NCBI RefSeq assembly: GCF_937129435.1
Contig: NZ_CAKZNF010000031.1
Location: 1-40,689 of the forward strand
Origin: an uncultured Parasphingopyxis sp.
Lineage (GTDB): Bacteria; Pseudomonadota; Alphaproteobacteria; Sphingomonadales; Sphingomonadaceae
Length of the DNA: 40,689 nt
Reading direction: 5' to 3'
Both the position numbers and the translations under genes were made by a program. The notes under the pieces were generated by a model. That model was given only the letters and a program-made list of their open reading frames with translations. It did no database searches and was not told the DNA's origin. Of the stretch, positions 23,743-36,062 are shown one piece after another. The stretch's first letter is position 1; every line of letters starts with the position of its first letter.

Positions 23743-25089
23743 CTAGCGGCCGGGTCTTCGCCGTCCCTCGATCATCGGCTCTTCGGCCGGGGCGTCGACA
23801 GGTTCGGATGCCGCCTCCGCCATTTGCTGTCGCAGCTCTTCGGGCGCGCTGTTCTCGATCCAATGCTCGTCGGGCAGGCCGTAAAGATCGTCGAACAGGT
23901 CCATCGGGATGGCAAAGGGCCGGCCGCTGTCAGAGTTCGACAGGACGACAATACCGGTCCGGAGCCGAGGATCGAACATGATCGCCGCGCGATAGCCGCG
24001 CACGGCCCCACGATGCACGATCAGCTCATGTCCGGCATAACGGTAAATACGCCACCCGAGCCCGTACCAGGTGTCCTCGATCCGCTCCGAATAGCGGCGG
24101 TTTCGCCGGTCCTCGCGATCGGTGCGCACGACGGGCGCGTGGATGCGGCGCAGGACGGCCGGCGAGACGATACCCGGCGCCTCGCCCATCTGGACCTGCA
24201 TCCAGCGGGCAAGGTCGCGGATCGAACCGTTCATGCCGCCGGCGGCCGGAATCCGGTAATAGGGTTCGACGACTTCGACCTCATTGCGTTCGCGGTCGTG
24301 GCTGCGGGCCCAGCTCTCGCTCGCCATCAACCCCCGGCGTGTCAGGCTCGCCGAATCCATGCCCAGCGGGGTGAACAGCATTCGCTGCGCTGCCGTTTCG
24401 TAGCTCATGTCCGACACCGCCGAGACCATTTCGCTCGCCGCGTCATAAGCGATGTTCTGGTAGTTGAAGCAGTCGCCGGGCGGGCAGGGCGAATCGACGG
24501 TCGCAAGATCGCCGCGCAACGCGCGCGGGTCCTCGCCATCTTCGAGCTTGCCGTCAAAGGCGTTGCGGGTCAGCCCGAGACGGTGGCTCAGCAGGTCGAC
24601 GACGCGCGCCTGCCGCTCGCCGCCATTGGGCAGGCGCAGGCTGTGCTGATAATGGGTCACGGGCGCATCGAGATCGATCTCGCCGTCTTCTTCCAGCATC
24701 GCGAGGAGCGTCGAGGCGATGCCCTTGGAGAGCGAGGCCCAGCGGAACACCGTATCGACCGTGACCGGGTCGCGCGATCCGGCCAGCGTCTCGCCATAGC
24801 CCTTGGCGAATGTCACCTCGCCATCCTCGACGACCGCCACGGCGAGGCCCACCATCTGCGGATCGGCCATCATCGTCGTCAGGCGATAATCGAGGAGCCT
24901 GTAGTCGATCCGCCCCGACCGCGCTTCGGTATGGACGAGCGGGCCTTCGACGACGGCCGGGCTGCTGGCGTCGATCGGAACGGTCAGCCCGCTGCTTGCG
25001 ATGCTGTCCGAAACACCGATCAACCGCGCGAGAACAAGCACGCCTATGGCGACGACGCCGAGTGTGAGGTAAAGGGATAAACGCTTCAT
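23743..25089 (-). CDS. Serine hydrolase, beta-lactamase/class C family
   Basis: Exported or membrane-tethered protein of 448 residues with an N-terminal hydrophobic segment (about 5–25). The penicillin-binding fold carries S119-x-x-K122 in ASLSK, the second motif Y210-x-N212 in NYQN, and HRGAVRGYRA as the third, which takes the place of KTG. These motifs support an active serine acyl-enzyme, but family members are mostly esterases or D-Ala peptidases, and beta-lactamase activity is not implied. A PAEEP-rich tail follows the domain. It lies upstream of the lipoprotein hydrolase gene and may share its transcript. Confidence 0.87.
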   Translation of the reverse strand: MKRLSLYLTLGVVAIGVLVLARLIGVSDSIASSGLTVPIDASSPAVVEGPLVHTEARSGRIDYRLLDYRLTTMMADPQMVGLAVAVVEDGEVTFAKGYGETLAGSRDPVTVDTVFRWASLSKGIASTLLAMLEEDGEIDLDAPVTHYQHSLRLPNGGERQARVVDLLSHRLGLTRNAFDGKLEDGEDPRALRGDLATVDSPCPPGDCFNYQNIAYDAASEMVSAVSDMSYETAAQRMLFTPLGMDSASLTRRGLMASESWARSHDRERNEVEVVEPYYRIPAAGGMNGSIRDLARWMQVQMGEAPGIVSPAVLRRIHAPVVRTDREDRRNRRYSERIEDTWYGLGWRIYRYAGHELIVHRGAVRGYRAAIMFDPRLRTGIVVLSNSDSGRPFAIPMDLFDDLYGLPDEHWIENSAPEELRQQMAEAASEPVDAPAEEPMIEGRRRPGR

Positions 25090-25143
25090 GGGACCCGCCT
25101 TTGATATAGGCGTACCGGCGGAGCAATAAAATTACCCCGGCCA

Positions 25144-25171
25144 TTGACCCGTGGATGGGCCACAGTTATAT
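25144..25171 (+). promoter_or_regulatory. Candidate sigma-70 promoter of the rpsL operon
   Basis: TTGACC (25144–25149) and TTATAT (25166–25171) are 16 bases apart in the 279-base gap before rpsL. The position implies a leader of about 190 bases. The leader has short possible hairpins but no clear known riboswitch or ribosomal leader fold. No experimental support. Confidence 0.4.
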
Positions 25172-25368
25172 GCCCGCCCGTCTCGAGCGCAGGGTCCGGA
25201 ACGCTTCCGATTCCACGCAAACGGGACAAGAGCTTGAACATTGCCATTGGCGTGTAACGGGTCTTGCGGAACCGAACATGGTCATCCGTGAGGCCTTTGT
25301 GCGTTTACGGCTTCGGTCGGGGCGCACTGACGTGCCTTGGTAAAGTAACTGAAAAGGTGAAGGGCTTC

Positions 25369-25740
<372 letters not shown>

Positions 25741-25767
25741 CCTGATCGTCGAAAAGGTAGATAGAAG

Positions 25768-26238
25768 ATGTCTCGTCGTCGCCGTCCCGAAAAGCGGGAA
25801 ATCCTGCCCGATCCCAAATTTGGCGATCTGGTGCTTTCGAAATTCATGAACAACCTGATGTACGACGGCAAGAAGTCCGTCGCCGAAGGTATCGTCTACG
25901 GTGCGCTCGACCAGGTCGAAGCGCGCGCCAAGACCGATCCGGTCGCGCTGTTCCATGACGCGCTGAACAACATCAAGCCGGGCGTCGAGGTCCGCAGCCG
26001 CCGCGTCGGCGGTGCGACCTATCAGGTGCCGGTCGAGGTCCGCCCCGATCGCGCCCAGGCGCTCGCCATTCGCTGGCTGATCGGCGCCGCGCGCGGCCGC
26101 AACGAGAAGACGATGGCCGCGCGCCTGTCTTCCGAACTGATGGACGCCGCCAACAATCGCGGCAACGCGGTGAAGAAGCGCGAGGACACGCACAAGATGG
26201 CCGAAGCCAACCGCGCCTTCTCGCACTACCGCTGGTAG
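25768..26238 (+). CDS. rpsG: 30S ribosomal protein S7
   Basis: Nucleates assembly of the 30S head by binding the 3' domain of 16S rRNA and lies near the E site. The 156 residues begin [16 protein letters not shown] and contain [15 protein letters not shown] and the conserved [14 protein letters not shown], as usual. In E. coli S7 represses the str mRNA; here the rpsL–rpsG gap is only 27 bases, so whether this control exists is unclear. No length oddity. Confidence 0.98.
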   Translation: MSRRRRPEKREILPDPKFGDLVLSKFMNNLMYDGKKSVAEGIVYGALDQVEARAKTDPVALFHDALNNIKPGVEVRSRRVGGATYQVPVEVRPDRAQALAIRWLIGAARGRNEKTMAARLSSELMDAANNRGNAVKKREDTHKMAEANRAFSHYRW

Positions 26239-26307
26239 CGCAGGGCTCCCAAGCCCCCATATAGCAATCACGAACCCGCCGGGACGGCCCCGGCAATGGA
26301 GCATAAA

Positions 26308-28395
<2,088 letters not shown>

Positions 28396-28449
28396 CCCTT
28401 TGTGTGTTTGACGATTTGAAGAGACGCTAGAAAGACAAGGACGTTTAAA

Positions 28450-29640
28450 ATGGCAAAAGCGAAATTTGAGCGCAACAAGCCGCACTGCAACATCGGCACC
28501 ATCGGCCATGTTGACCACGGCAAGACCACGCTGACCGCGGCGATCACCAAGGTCCTGGCGGAAGAGTTCGGCGGCGCGGCCGTCGACTTCGCCAATATCG
28601 ACAAGGCGCCCGAAGAGCGCGAGCGCGGCATCACCATTTCGACGGCGCACGTCGAATATGAGACCGGCGAGCGTCACTATGCGCACGTCGATTGCCCGGG
28701 CCACGCCGACTATGTGAAGAACATGATCACCGGTGCCGCCCAGATGGACGGCGCGATCCTCGTCGTGAACGCCGCCGACGGCCCCATGCCGCAGACGCGC
28801 GAGCACATCCTGCTCGCCAAGCAGGTCGGCGTGCCGGCGATGGTCGTCTACATGAACAAGGTCGACCAGGTCGACGACGAAGAGCTTCTCGAGCTCGTCG
28901 AACTCGAAGTCCGCGAACTGCTTTCGAGCTACGAATTCCCGGGCGACGATATTCCGATCGTCAAGGGTTCGGCGCTTGCCGCCCTCGAAGGCCGCGACGA
29001 CGAGATCGGCAAGAACTCGATTCTCGAGCTGATGAAGGCCGTGGACGATTATATTCCGCAGCCGGAACGCCCGCTGGATCAGGACTTCCTGATGCCGATC
29101 GAAGACGTGTTCTCGATCTCGGGCCGCGGCACGGTTGTGACCGGCCGTGTCGAGACCGGTGTCGTGAACGTTGGCGACGAAGTCGAAATCGTCGGCATCA
29201 AGGACACTTCGAAGACGACCGTTACGGGCGTCGAGATGTTCCGCAAGCTGCTCGATCGCGGCGAGGCCGGCGACAATATCGGTGCGTTGCTCCGCGGCAT
29301 CGAGCGCGACGGTGTCGAGCGCGGCCAGGTTCTGGCCAAGCCCGGTTCGATCACGCCGCACACCGACTTCTCGGCCGAAGTCTACGTCCTGTCGAAGGAC
29401 GAGGGCGGCCGTCACACGCCGTTCTTTGCCAACTATCGTCCGCAGTTCTACTTCCGGACGACGGACGTCACCGGTGAGATCACGCTGCCCGAGGGCACCG
29501 AGATGGTCATGCCTGGCGACAATGTGACGCTCGGCGTGAAGCTGATCGCCCCGATCGCCATGGACAAGGGCCTGCGCTTCGCCATTCGCGAAGGCGGCCG
29601 GACGGTCGGTGCAGGGGTTGTCGGCGACATCACTGCATAG
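28450..29640 (+). CDS. tuf: Elongation factor Tu
   Basis: GTPase of 396 residues that brings aminoacyl-tRNA to the ribosome. Motifs are [10 protein letters not shown] (18–27), DCPGHADY, and NKVD in place of the common NKCD; domains II and III end with the standard [11 protein letters not shown]. It closes the str operon, 54 bases after fusA, and a strong hairpin lies just after the stop. Whether another tuf copy exists elsewhere cannot be seen. Confidence 0.98.
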   Translation: MAKAKFERNKPHCNIGTIGHVDHGKTTLTAAITKVLAEEFGGAAVDFANIDKAPEERERGITISTAHVEYETGERHYAHVDCPGHADYVKNMITGAAQMDGAILVVNAADGPMPQTREHILLAKQVGVPAMVVYMNKVDQVDDEELLELVELEVRELLSSYEFPGDDIPIVKGSALAALEGRDDEIGKNSILELMKAVDDYIPQPERPLDQDFLMPIEDVFSISGRGTVVTGRVETGVVNVGDEVEIVGIKDTSKTTVTGVEMFRKLLDRGEAGDNIGALLRGIERDGVERGQVLAKPGSITPHTDFSAEVYVLSKDEGGRHTPFFANYRPQFYFRTTDVTGEITLPEGTEMVMPGDNVTLGVKLIAPIAMDKGLRFAIREGGRTVGAGVVGDITA

Positions 29641-29651
29641 TATAGGACTGC

Positions 29652-29696
29652 CAAGCCCGCCCGATTCCCTTCGCGGAATCGGGCGGCTTGTTTCGT
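29652..29696 (+). terminator. Rho-independent terminator after tuf
   Basis: Stem arms 29652–29668 and 29675–29690 pair over 16 bases (CAAGCC-GCCCGATTCC with its complement) with one bulged C and a six-base loop. TTTCGTT follows. It marks the end of the str operon, at least for part of the transcripts. Confidence 0.8.
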
Positions 29697-29713
29697 TATT
29701 AGTGAATTGAAGG

Positions 29714-29740
29714 CCCGGTTTCGGCCGGGTTTGGCTCTTT
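29714..29740 (+). terminator. Second, weaker hairpin upstream of rpsJ
   Basis: CCCGG (29714–29718) and CCGGG (29725–29729) flank TTTCGG, followed by TTTGGCTCTTT. It may support the tuf terminator or form part of the rpsJ leader. The short stem makes this uncertain. Confidence 0.35.
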
Positions 29741-29757
29741 CTCATCGGTAGTTGGAC

Positions 29758-30069
<312 letters not shown>

Positions 30070-30259
30070 CGAGTAGCGTTTCCGCTTCGGCGGAGACATC
30101 GGGATACCGCACGGCAATGCCGTGGGCTGCGTCCCCCGTCTTTTTGCAAAGGCTGCGGCCTGCGCGAAAGCTCAGCCCGGACGGGGCGATGCATGACAAT
30201 TTGGGCTGGCATGCCCGTCGGGATGGTTCCGGCGGGCCTCTGTGTTGGAGGTTTGAACG
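30070..30259 (+). ncRNA. Structured rpsJ–rplC spacer, candidate cis-regulatory RNA
   Basis: A 190-base non-coding gap in the S10 operon. It contains a hairpin GTTTCCGC-TTCG-GCGGAGAC (30078–30097) with a C(UUCG)G tetraloop, a second CACGGC/GCCGTG hairpin (30110–30124), and a third domain in which CCCCGTC (30134–30140) pairs with GACGGGG (30180–30186) around an inner GGCTG/CAGCC stem. TTTTT occurs at 30141–30145 in that domain. I do not recognise a named RNA family. A role in control by a ribosomal protein such as L4 is inference. Confidence 0.4.
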
Positions 30260-31132
30260 ATGCGCACTGGCGTTATCGCGAAGAAAATGGGCATGACCCG
30301 CCTGTTCCAGGCGGACGGCCGGCATGTGCCGGTAACCGTCCTGCAGATGGACGGGTGTCAGATCGTGTCCGTCCGCGAAATGGAGCGGGACGGCTATACG
30401 GCCGTTCAGCTCGGCGCGGGCACCGCGAAATCGAAAAATGTGTCGAAGCCCGTTCGCGGCCATTTCGGCAAGAACGAGGTGGAGCCCAAGGCGCGCGTCG
30501 TGGAATTTCGCGTCGCCGAAGATGCGTTGCTGCCGGTCGGCGCGACGATGACGGCCGACCATTTCGTCGCCGGCCAGCTCGTCGACATCACAGGCCAGAC
30601 GCAGGGCAAGGGCTTTGCCGGCGCCATGAAGCGGCACGGCTTCGGCGGTTTGCGCGCGACCCACGGCGTTTCGGTCTCGCACCGTTCGCACGGTTCGACG
30701 GGTAACCGGCAGGATCCGGGCAAGGTCTTCAAGAACAAAAAGATGGCCGGCCATATGGGCGACCGTCAGCGCACCCAGCAGAATCTGGAAATCGTGCGCA
30801 CGGACGCCGCGCGCGGCCTGATCTTCGTCAAGGGTTCGGTGCCGGGCCACAAGGGCGCCTGGCTGATCGTCAAGGACGCCGTAAAGGTTCCGATGCCGGA
30901 AGGTGCGCCTTATCCGGGCGCGCTGCGTCGCAACGCCGACGAGATCGAACATGAAGAGGCCCCGGCCGGCATGGTCGAATCGGGCGCCGAGCACGAGGCC
31001 GAGACCGGCCCGACCGACGCCGAGATCGCGGCCGCCGCCGAGGAAATGGAAGCCAACCAGGCTGCCGAAACCGAATCCGATGACACCACCGAAGGCGATG
31101 CCGCCTCGGATGACGAGAAGAAGGAGGGCTAA
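30260..31132 (+). CDS. rplC: 50S ribosomal protein L3 with long acidic C-terminal tail
   Basis: Large-subunit assembly protein that reaches the peptidyl transferase centre. The conserved core (about 1–222) is seen in [37 protein letters not shown] and [16 protein letters not shown]. At 290 residues it exceeds the usual 205–240. The extra tail (about 223–290) is Glu/Ala/Asp-rich ([24 protein letters not shown], ending DDEKKEG) and probably disordered. Start at 30260 with GGAGG upstream. The tail is read in the same frame without composition break, and the L4 GTG follows three bases after the stop. Confidence 0.95.
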   Translation: MRTGVIAKKMGMTRLFQADGRHVPVTVLQMDGCQIVSVREMERDGYTAVQLGAGTAKSKNVSKPVRGHFGKNEVEPKARVVEFRVAEDALLPVGATMTADHFVAGQLVDITGQTQGKGFAGAMKRHGFGGLRATHGVSVSHRSHGSTGNRQDPGKVFKNKKMAGHMGDRQRTQQNLEIVRTDAARGLIFVKGSVPGHKGAWLIVKDAVKVPMPEGAPYPGALRRNADEIEHEEAPAGMVESGAEHEAETGPTDAEIAAAAEEMEANQAAETESDDTTEGDAASDDEKKEG

Positions 31133-31135
31133 GCC

Positions 31136-31762
31136 GTGAAGGTCAAGGTGAAGACCCTCGACGCCAAGGCAAAGGGCGATATCGAACTCAACGATGCCGT
31201 GTTCGGCGTCGATCCGCGTGCCGATATCCTGCACCGCGTCGTCAACTGGCAGCTCGAAAAGCGTCGCCCGACCGCGCGCCCGACGCGCGAACGGGCCGAT
31301 GTTGCCCGCACCGGCAAGAAGTACGGCGCGCAAAAGGGTTCGGGCAATGCCCGCCACGGCGATCGCCGCGCCCCGATCTTCATCGGCGGCGGCAAGGCCC
31401 ATGGTGCCCGCAAGCGCGACTTCAATCCTTCGCTGAACAAGAAGGTGCGCGCGCTCGGCCTGAAGATGGCGCTCAGCGACAAGGCGAAGTCCGACCAGCT
31501 GATCATCATCGAGAATGCCGATCTGAAGGACGCCAAGACGAAGGCGCTCAAGGGCCATTTCGAAAAGCTCGGCTTCGGCCGAACGGCGCTCGTCATCGAC
31601 GGCGAGACGGTGAATGACGGCTTCCGCAAGGCGGCCGGCAACATCGTCGGCGTCGATGTGCTGCCCGCGATCGGTGCCAATGTGTACGACATTCTCAACC
31701 ACGAGACGCTGGTCCTGACCCGCGCCGCGGTTGAAAAGCTGGAGGCCCGCTTCAATGGCTAA
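31136..31762 (+). CDS. rplD: 50S ribosomal protein L4 (GTG start)
   Basis: L4, 208 residues, lines the exit tunnel. The core motifs [43 protein letters not shown] and the extended loop are conserved. In E. coli L4 represses its own S10 operon; here the structured rpsJ–rplC spacer is the only obvious candidate target. The start is GTG at 31136, placed three bases after the rplC stop, with AAGGAGG upstream. The rplW start overlaps its end by eight bases. Confidence 0.96.
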   Translation: MKVKVKTLDAKAKGDIELNDAVFGVDPRADILHRVVNWQLEKRRPTARPTRERADVARTGKKYGAQKGSGNARHGDRRAPIFIGGGKAHGARKRDFNPSLNKKVRALGLKMALSDKAKSDQLIIIENADLKDAKTKALKGHFEKLGFGRTALVIDGETVNDGFRKAAGNIVGVDVLPAIGANVYDILNHETLVLTRAAVEKLEARFNG

Positions 31763-32069
31763 GAAGAAGGACGCGGCGGTTTCCCTGGCGCATTACGATG
31801 TGATCAAGGGCCCGCACATCACCGAAAAATCGACGCTGCTCGGCGAGCACGGCGCGGTGGTCTTCCAGGTCGCCAAGCAGGCGAGCAAGCCGGAGATCAA
31901 GGCGGCCGTCGAGGCGCTGTTCGACGTGACTGTGACGGGCGTCAACACGCTGAATCAGAAGGGCAAGTCGAAGCGCTGGCGGGGTCGCCCCTATAAGCGC
32001 AGCGACGTCAAGAAAGCGGTGGTTACCCTTGCAGAGGGTGATTCCATCGACGTGACCACGGGGATCTAA
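31755..32069 (+). CDS. rplW: 50S ribosomal protein L23
   Basis: Protein at the tunnel exit that docks trigger factor and SRP. The 104 residues include [33 protein letters not shown] and the long hairpin loop [15 protein letters not shown]. The ATG at 31755 lies within the last codons of rplD, indicating coupled translation; an upstream ATG at 31731 would overlap more and lacks family support. Two bases separate its stop from rplB. Confidence 0.97.
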   Translation: MAKKKDAAVSLAHYDVIKGPHITEKSTLLGEHGAVVFQVAKQASKPEIKAAVEALFDVTVTGVNTLNQKGKSKRWRGRPYKRSDVKKAVVTLAEGDSIDVTTGI

Positions 32070-32071
32070 CG

Positions 32072-32911
32072 ATGGCACTGAAGAAAGCCAAACCGACGAG
32101 CCCTGGCCGGCGCCATCTCGTCATCGTCGACAAGTCGGGCCTCTGGAAGGGTGGTCCGGTCAAGGCGCTCGTCGAAGGCAAGCGCAAGACCGGTGGCCGC
32201 AACAATATGGGCCATGTCACCTCGCGCGGCATCGGCGGCGGTCACAAGCAGAAGTATCGCAAGGTCGACTTCAAGCGCCGCAAATGGGACGTTGAGGCGA
32301 CGGTCGAGCGGATCGAATACGATCCCAATCGCTCGGCCTTCATCGCGCTCGTCAAATATGCCGACGACGAACTCGCCTATATCATCGCGCCGCAGCGGCT
32401 CGAAGTGGGCGATACGGTCGTCGCGGGCGAGAAGGTCGATACCAAGCCCGGCAACGCGATGTTGCTCGGCCAGATGCCGGTCGGCACGATCTGCCACAAT
32501 ATCGAGATGCGCCCGGGCAAGGGCGGGCAGATCGCCCGCGCCGCCGGTACCTATGCGCAGATCGTCGGTCGCGACCGCGGCATGGTGATGATCCGGTTGA
32601 AATCGGGCGAGCAGCGCTACATTCCGGCCAATTGCATGGGCACGGTGGGCGCGGTTTCGAACCCCGACAACGCCAACACCTATTTTGCCAAGGCCGGCCG
32701 CAATCGCTGGCGCGGCAGGAAGCCGCTGACCCGCGGTGTCGCCAAGAACCCGGTCGATCACCCGCATGGTGGTGGTGAGGGCAAGACCTCGGGTGGCCGT
32801 CACCCGGTCTCGCCGACGGGCAAGCCCACCAAGGGCGCCCGGACCCGTAATCCCAAGGCTGCCTCGAACAAGATGATCATCCGTTCGCGGCACAAGAAGA
32901 AGAAGAGGTAA
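32072..32911 (+). CDS. rplB: 50S ribosomal protein L2
   Basis: Large-subunit core protein of 279 residues needed for subunit joining and peptidyl transfer. The head [43 protein letters not shown], the middle [14 protein letters not shown], and the C-terminal [21 protein letters not shown] with the conserved histidine are all standard. No oddity. It is tightly packed between rplW and rpsS. Confidence 0.98.
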   Translation: MALKKAKPTSPGRRHLVIVDKSGLWKGGPVKALVEGKRKTGGRNNMGHVTSRGIGGGHKQKYRKVDFKRRKWDVEATVERIEYDPNRSAFIALVKYADDELAYIIAPQRLEVGDTVVAGEKVDTKPGNAMLLGQMPVGTICHNIEMRPGKGGQIARAAGTYAQIVGRDRGMVMIRLKSGEQRYIPANCMGTVGAVSNPDNANTYFAKAGRNRWRGRKPLTRGVAKNPVDHPHGGGEGKTSGGRHPVSPTGKPTKGARTRNPKAASNKMIIRSRHKKKKR

Positions 32912-32914
32912 GCC

Positions 32915-33190
32915 ATGGCCCGTTCCGTCTGGAAAGGTCCGTTTGTCGACCTGCATCTCCTGAAAAAGGCCGAAGACGCGCAGGACGCGAATTCGAACAA
33001 GCCGATCCAAACCTGGTCGCGCCGTTCGACGATCCTGCCGCAGTTCGTCGGCCTGACGTTCAACGTGCACAACGGCCGCAAGTTCGTGCCGGTGTCGGTC
33101 AACGAGGACATGGTCGGGCACAAGCTCGGCGAGTTCGCTCCGACGCGCACCTATTTCGGCCATGCCGCCGACAAGAAGGGCAAGCGCTAA
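32915..33190 (+). CDS. rpsS: 30S ribosomal protein S19
   Basis: Head protein that forms a complex with S13. The 91 residues start [20 protein letters not shown] and contain [24 protein letters not shown] and [21 protein letters not shown], as in other bacteria. It starts three bases after rplB. No length or motif anomaly was seen. Confidence 0.98.
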   Translation: MARSVWKGPFVDLHLLKKAEDAQDANSNKPIQTWSRRSTILPQFVGLTFNVHNGRKFVPVSVNEDMVGHKLGEFAPTRTYFGHAADKKGKR

Positions 33191-33191
33191 A

Positions 33192-33569
33192 ATGGGACAG
33201 GCAAAGAATCCCCGCCGCGTCGCCGATAACGAGGCGTTCGCCGTCGGCACCGCGATCCGCGGTTCGGCGCAGAAGCTGAACCTCGTCGCCGGTCTCATTC
33301 GTGGCAAGAAGGCCGAAGAGGCGCTGAACGTGCTTTCGTTCTCGAAGCGCGCCATGGCCGTCGACGTCAAGAAGGTGCTCGCCTCGGCGATCGCCAATGC
33401 GGAGAACAATCATAATCTCGATATCGATGCGCTGGTCGTGTCGGAAGCGAGCGTCGGCAAGGCGATCACGATGAAGCGCTGGCGCGCCCGCGCCCGCGGC
33501 CGTTCTGCTCGCATCGTCAAGTCGTTTAGCCGCATCCGCATCGTCGTGCGTGAGGAGGAAGACGCGTAA
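33192..33569 (+). CDS. rplV: 50S ribosomal protein L22
   Basis: L22 contacts all 23S rRNA domains and narrows the exit tunnel with its beta-hairpin; changes there can affect macrolides. The 125 residues include [26 protein letters not shown] and the hairpin [21 protein letters not shown]. The ATG at 33192 is one base after the rpsS stop, and rpsC starts on its last stop base (overlap TAATG). Confidence 0.97.
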   Translation: MGQAKNPRRVADNEAFAVGTAIRGSAQKLNLVAGLIRGKKAEEALNVLSFSKRAMAVDVKKVLASAIANAENNHNLDIDALVVSEASVGKAITMKRWRARARGRSARIVKSFSRIRIVVREEEDA

Positions 33570-34267
33570 TGGGTCATAAATCCAACCCGATAGGCATGCG
33601 CCTGCAAATCAACCGGACCTGGGACAGCCGATGGTACGCCGAAGGCCATGACTATGGCCGGCTGCTGATGGAGGATCTCAAGATCCGCAAATACATCATG
33701 GAAACGGTGCCGCAGGCGGCGATTTCCAAGGTGGTGATCGAGCGTCCGGCGAAGCTGTGCCGCATTTCGGTCTATGCCGCGCGCCCCGGTGTCATCATCG
33801 GCAAGAAGGGCGCCGACATCGAGAAGCTGCGCAAGGCTCTTGGCGCGATGACGGAAAGCGACGTGTCGCTGAACATCGTCGAGATCCGCAAGCCCGAAGT
33901 CGATGCCAAGCTCGTCGCCCAGTCGGTCGCCGACCAGCTGGAGCGCCGCATCGCCTTCCGCCGCGCCATGAAGCGCGCGGTGCAGTCGGCGCTGCGTCTC
34001 GGTGCCGAGGGTATCAAGATCACTTGCGGCGGCCGCCTCGGCGGTGCCGAGATCGCGCGGACCGAATGGTATCGCGAAGGCCGCGTTCCGCTGCACACGC
34101 TGCGCGCGAACGTCGATTATGCCGAGGTTCCGGCGCACACCGCCTATGGCGTGTGCGGCGTAAAGTGCTGGATCTTCAAGGGTGAGATCCTGGCGCACGA
34201 TCCGACGGCGCAGGACCGGCTGATGGTCGAGGCTCAGACCTCGGGCGTGCGTCCGGCGCGGCGATAG
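33569..34267 (+). CDS. rpsC: 30S ribosomal protein S3
   Basis: Part of the mRNA entry helicase with S4 and S5. The 232 residues start [22 protein letters not shown], with the KH domain [20 protein letters not shown] (GxxG loop present) and the C-terminal domain [26 protein letters not shown] segment and [10 protein letters not shown]. The length is normal. The ATG overlaps the rplV stop by one base. Confidence 0.98.
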   Translation: MGHKSNPIGMRLQINRTWDSRWYAEGHDYGRLLMEDLKIRKYIMETVPQAAISKVVIERPAKLCRISVYAARPGVIIGKKGADIEKLRKALGAMTESDVSLNIVEIRKPEVDAKLVAQSVADQLERRIAFRRAMKRAVQSALRLGAEGIKITCGGRLGGAEIARTEWYREGRVPLHTLRANVDYAEVPAHTAYGVCGVKCWIFKGEILAHDPTAQDRLMVEAQTSGVRPARR

Positions 34268-34292
34268 AGTTTATTAGAGAAGGTACGGCACG

Positions 34293-34715
34293 ATGCTGCA
34301 ACCCAAACGGACCAAGTTCCGCAAGGCCTTCAAGGGCCGTATCCACGGCAACGCCAAGGGCGGGACCGAGCTGAATTTCGGCGCCTATGGCCTCAAAGCC
34401 ATGGAACCCGAGCGGATCACCGCGCGCCAGATCGAGGCGGCTCGCCGCGCGATCACGCGTCACATCCGCCGCCAGGGCCGCTTGTGGATCCGCATCTTCC
34501 CGGACGTTCCGGTTTCGAAGAAGCCGGCCGAAGTCCGCCAGGGCAAGGGCAAGGGTTCGCCCGAATATTGGGCCGCGCGCGTCAAGCCGGGCCGGATCCT
34601 GTTCGAGCTGGACGGCGTTCCCGGTCCGCTCGCCAAGTCCGCTTTCGAGCGGGCGGCGGAGAAGCTGCCGATCAAGACCAAGGTGGTCGCCCGCCTTGGC
34701 GAGAGCGTGAATTAG
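34293..34715 (+). CDS. rplP: 50S ribosomal protein L16
   Basis: Helps arrange the A-site tRNA and the peptidyl transferase centre. The 140 residues begin [19 protein letters not shown] and include [22 protein letters not shown] and the [20 protein letters not shown] loop, whose arginine is hydroxylated in E. coli by YcfD. A 25-base gap with AGAAGG follows rpsC. No anomaly. Confidence 0.98.
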   Translation: MLQPKRTKFRKAFKGRIHGNAKGGTELNFGAYGLKAMEPERITARQIEAARRAITRHIRRQGRLWIRIFPDVPVSKKPAEVRQGKGKGSPEYWAARVKPGRILFELDGVPGPLAKSAFERAAEKLPIKTKVVARLGESVN

Positions 34716-34726
34716 GAGCCGGGCAG

Positions 34727-34936
34727 ATGGCACGACCGATTGAAGACCTGAAGGTCAAGAATGACGACGAGCTCAAGGCCGATCTCGCCGATCTGAAGCG
34801 CGAGGCGTTCAACCTCCGTTTCCAGGCGGCGACCAGCCAGCTCGAAAAGCCCGCGCGCATCAAGGAAGTGCGCCGGAACATCGCTCGCATAAAGACGCTG
34901 CAGGCTGAACGGGCCGCGGCGTCCGGCGAGGCATAA
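34727..34936 (+). CDS. rpmC: 50S ribosomal protein L29
   Basis: Small helical protein of 69 residues at the tunnel exit. It begins [20 protein letters not shown], with [35 protein letters not shown], which is the family core. The ATG at 34727 follows AGGAGCC of the rplP end region. Ten bases separate it from rpsQ. Confidence 0.96.
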   Translation: MARPIEDLKVKNDDELKADLADLKREAFNLRFQAATSQLEKPARIKEVRRNIARIKTLQAERAAASGEA

Positions 34937-34946
34937 GGAGTTTATC

Positions 34947-35309
34947 ATGCCCAAGCGCGTGCTGACGGGTGTTGTCGTTTCGGACAAGACCGACAAGACG
35001 GTGGTGGTGAAGGTGGAGCGCAAGGTGAAGCACCCGCTCTACGGCAAGATCATCCGCCGTTCGAAGAAATATCATGCCCATGACGAGGCGAACGAATTCG
35101 CCGAAGGGCAGACCGTGCGGATCGAAGAGACCCGTCCGATCTCCAAGCTGAAGACCTGGAAGGTCCTCGGCACGGTGGAAAGCGACAAGGCGACCAAGGT
35201 GGTCGGCAAGGTCGACATCCAGGAGAGCGACGAGGTCGATCTCGAGGCGGCGCGCGAAGGCAGCCCGCAGGACGGCAAGAAGAAGGCCGAGGAAAAGACC
35301 GAGGCGTAA
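34947..35309 (+). CDS. rpsQ: 30S ribosomal protein S17 with extended C-terminus
   Basis: Early-assembly protein of the 30S body. The core (about 1–80) has [31 protein letters not shown] and [31 protein letters not shown]. The total of 120 residues is well above the usual 80–95. The extra part has [21 protein letters not shown] and a Lys/Glu-rich end ([10 protein letters not shown]). The ATG is preceded by AAGGAG. A 64-base gap with a small CCCGC/GCGGG hairpin (35338–35351) precedes rplN. Confidence 0.96.
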   Translation: MPKRVLTGVVVSDKTDKTVVVKVERKVKHPLYGKIIRRSKKYHAHDEANEFAEGQTVRIEETRPISKLKTWKVLGTVESDKATKVVGKVDIQESDEVDLEAAREGSPQDGKKKAEEKTEA

Positions 35310-35373
35310 CGAATTCCCGCAAGGGATTGGAAGCAAGCCCGCTTTGGCGGGGCAATGAAGAAGGAACGGATCG

Positions 35374-35742
35374 ATGATCCAGATGCAATCTGTTCTCGAC
35401 GTCGCCGACAATAGCGGCGCGAAGCGCGTCCAGTGCATCAAGGTGCTGGGCGGCTCGAAGCGCCGCACGGCCAGCGTCGGCGACATCATCGTGGTCTCGG
35501 TGAAAGAGGCCGCGCCGCGCGGACGCGTCAAGAAGGGCGACGTTCACAAGGCCGTGATCGTGCGCACCCGCAAGGACGTGAAGCGCCCCGACGGCTCGAC
35601 CATCCGTTTCGATTCGAATGCGGCCGTGCTCGTGAACAACAACAAGGAGCCGATCGGTACGCGTATCTTCGGACCCGTAGTTCGCGAACTGCGCGCCGCG
35701 CGTCACATGAAGATCATCAGCCTTGCACCGGAGGTGCTGTAA
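35374..35742 (+). CDS. rplN: 50S ribosomal protein L14
   Basis: Subunit-interface protein of 122 residues; binds the silencing factor RsfS in relatives. It begins [27 protein letters not shown] and contains [26 protein letters not shown] and [18 protein letters not shown] precedes the ATG. First gene of the classical spc operon after rpsQ; the gap could hold a promoter, but I see no convincing one. Confidence 0.98.
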   Translation: MIQMQSVLDVADNSGAKRVQCIKVLGGSKRRTASVGDIIVVSVKEAAPRGRVKKGDVHKAVIVRTRKDVKRPDGSTIRFDSNAAVLVNNNKEPIGTRIFGPVVRELRAARHMKIISLAPEVL

Positions 35743-35744
35743 AA

Positions 35745-36062
35745 ATGGCCGCCAAGATTCGCAAAGGCGACAAGGTCGTCGTGCTCGCCGGTAAGGACAA
35801 GGGCCGTCACGGTACCGTGACCCAGGTCCTGCCGAAGGAAAATCGCGTGCTTGTCGACGGGATCAACGTAAAGGCCCGTCATCGCAAGCCCACGCAGCAG
35901 AACCCGCAGGGCGGCATCGACCGAGTCGAAGCCCCGCTGCACATGTCGAACGTCGCGCTGGAAGATCCGAAGACCGGCAAGCCCACGCGCGTTCGCTTTG
36001 AAGACAAGGACGGCAAGAAGGTTCGCGTCGCGGCGCGTTCCGGGGAGACGATCGATGGCTGA
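35745..36062 (+). CDS. rplX: 50S ribosomal protein L24
   Basis: Assembly initiator of the large subunit, 105 residues, with the KOW motif in [22 protein letters not shown] and [18 protein letters not shown]. Its end overlaps the rplE start by eight bases, indicating coupled translation. The gene starts two bases after the rplN stop. The length is normal. Confidence 0.97.
   Translation: MAAKIRKGDKVVVLAGKDKGRHGTVTQVLPKENRVLVDGINVKARHRKPTQQNPQGGIDRVEAPLHMSNVALEDPKTGKPTRVRFEDKDGKKVRVAARSGETIDG

Noticed and set aside
22831..25080. 749-codon open frame on the forward strand across the two hydrolase genes
   Set aside because: Both reverse-strand genes carry clear catalytic motifs; the forward frame is composition-driven.
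23743..25089. Antibiotic-resistance beta-lactamase
   Set aside because: The KTG motif is replaced by HRG and the family is dominated by esterases and peptidases, so resistance cannot be claimed.
25090..25368. tRNA or known riboswitch in the rpsL leader
   Set aside because: No cloverleaf or recognised aptamer core was found on either strand; only a promoter-like pair is supportable.
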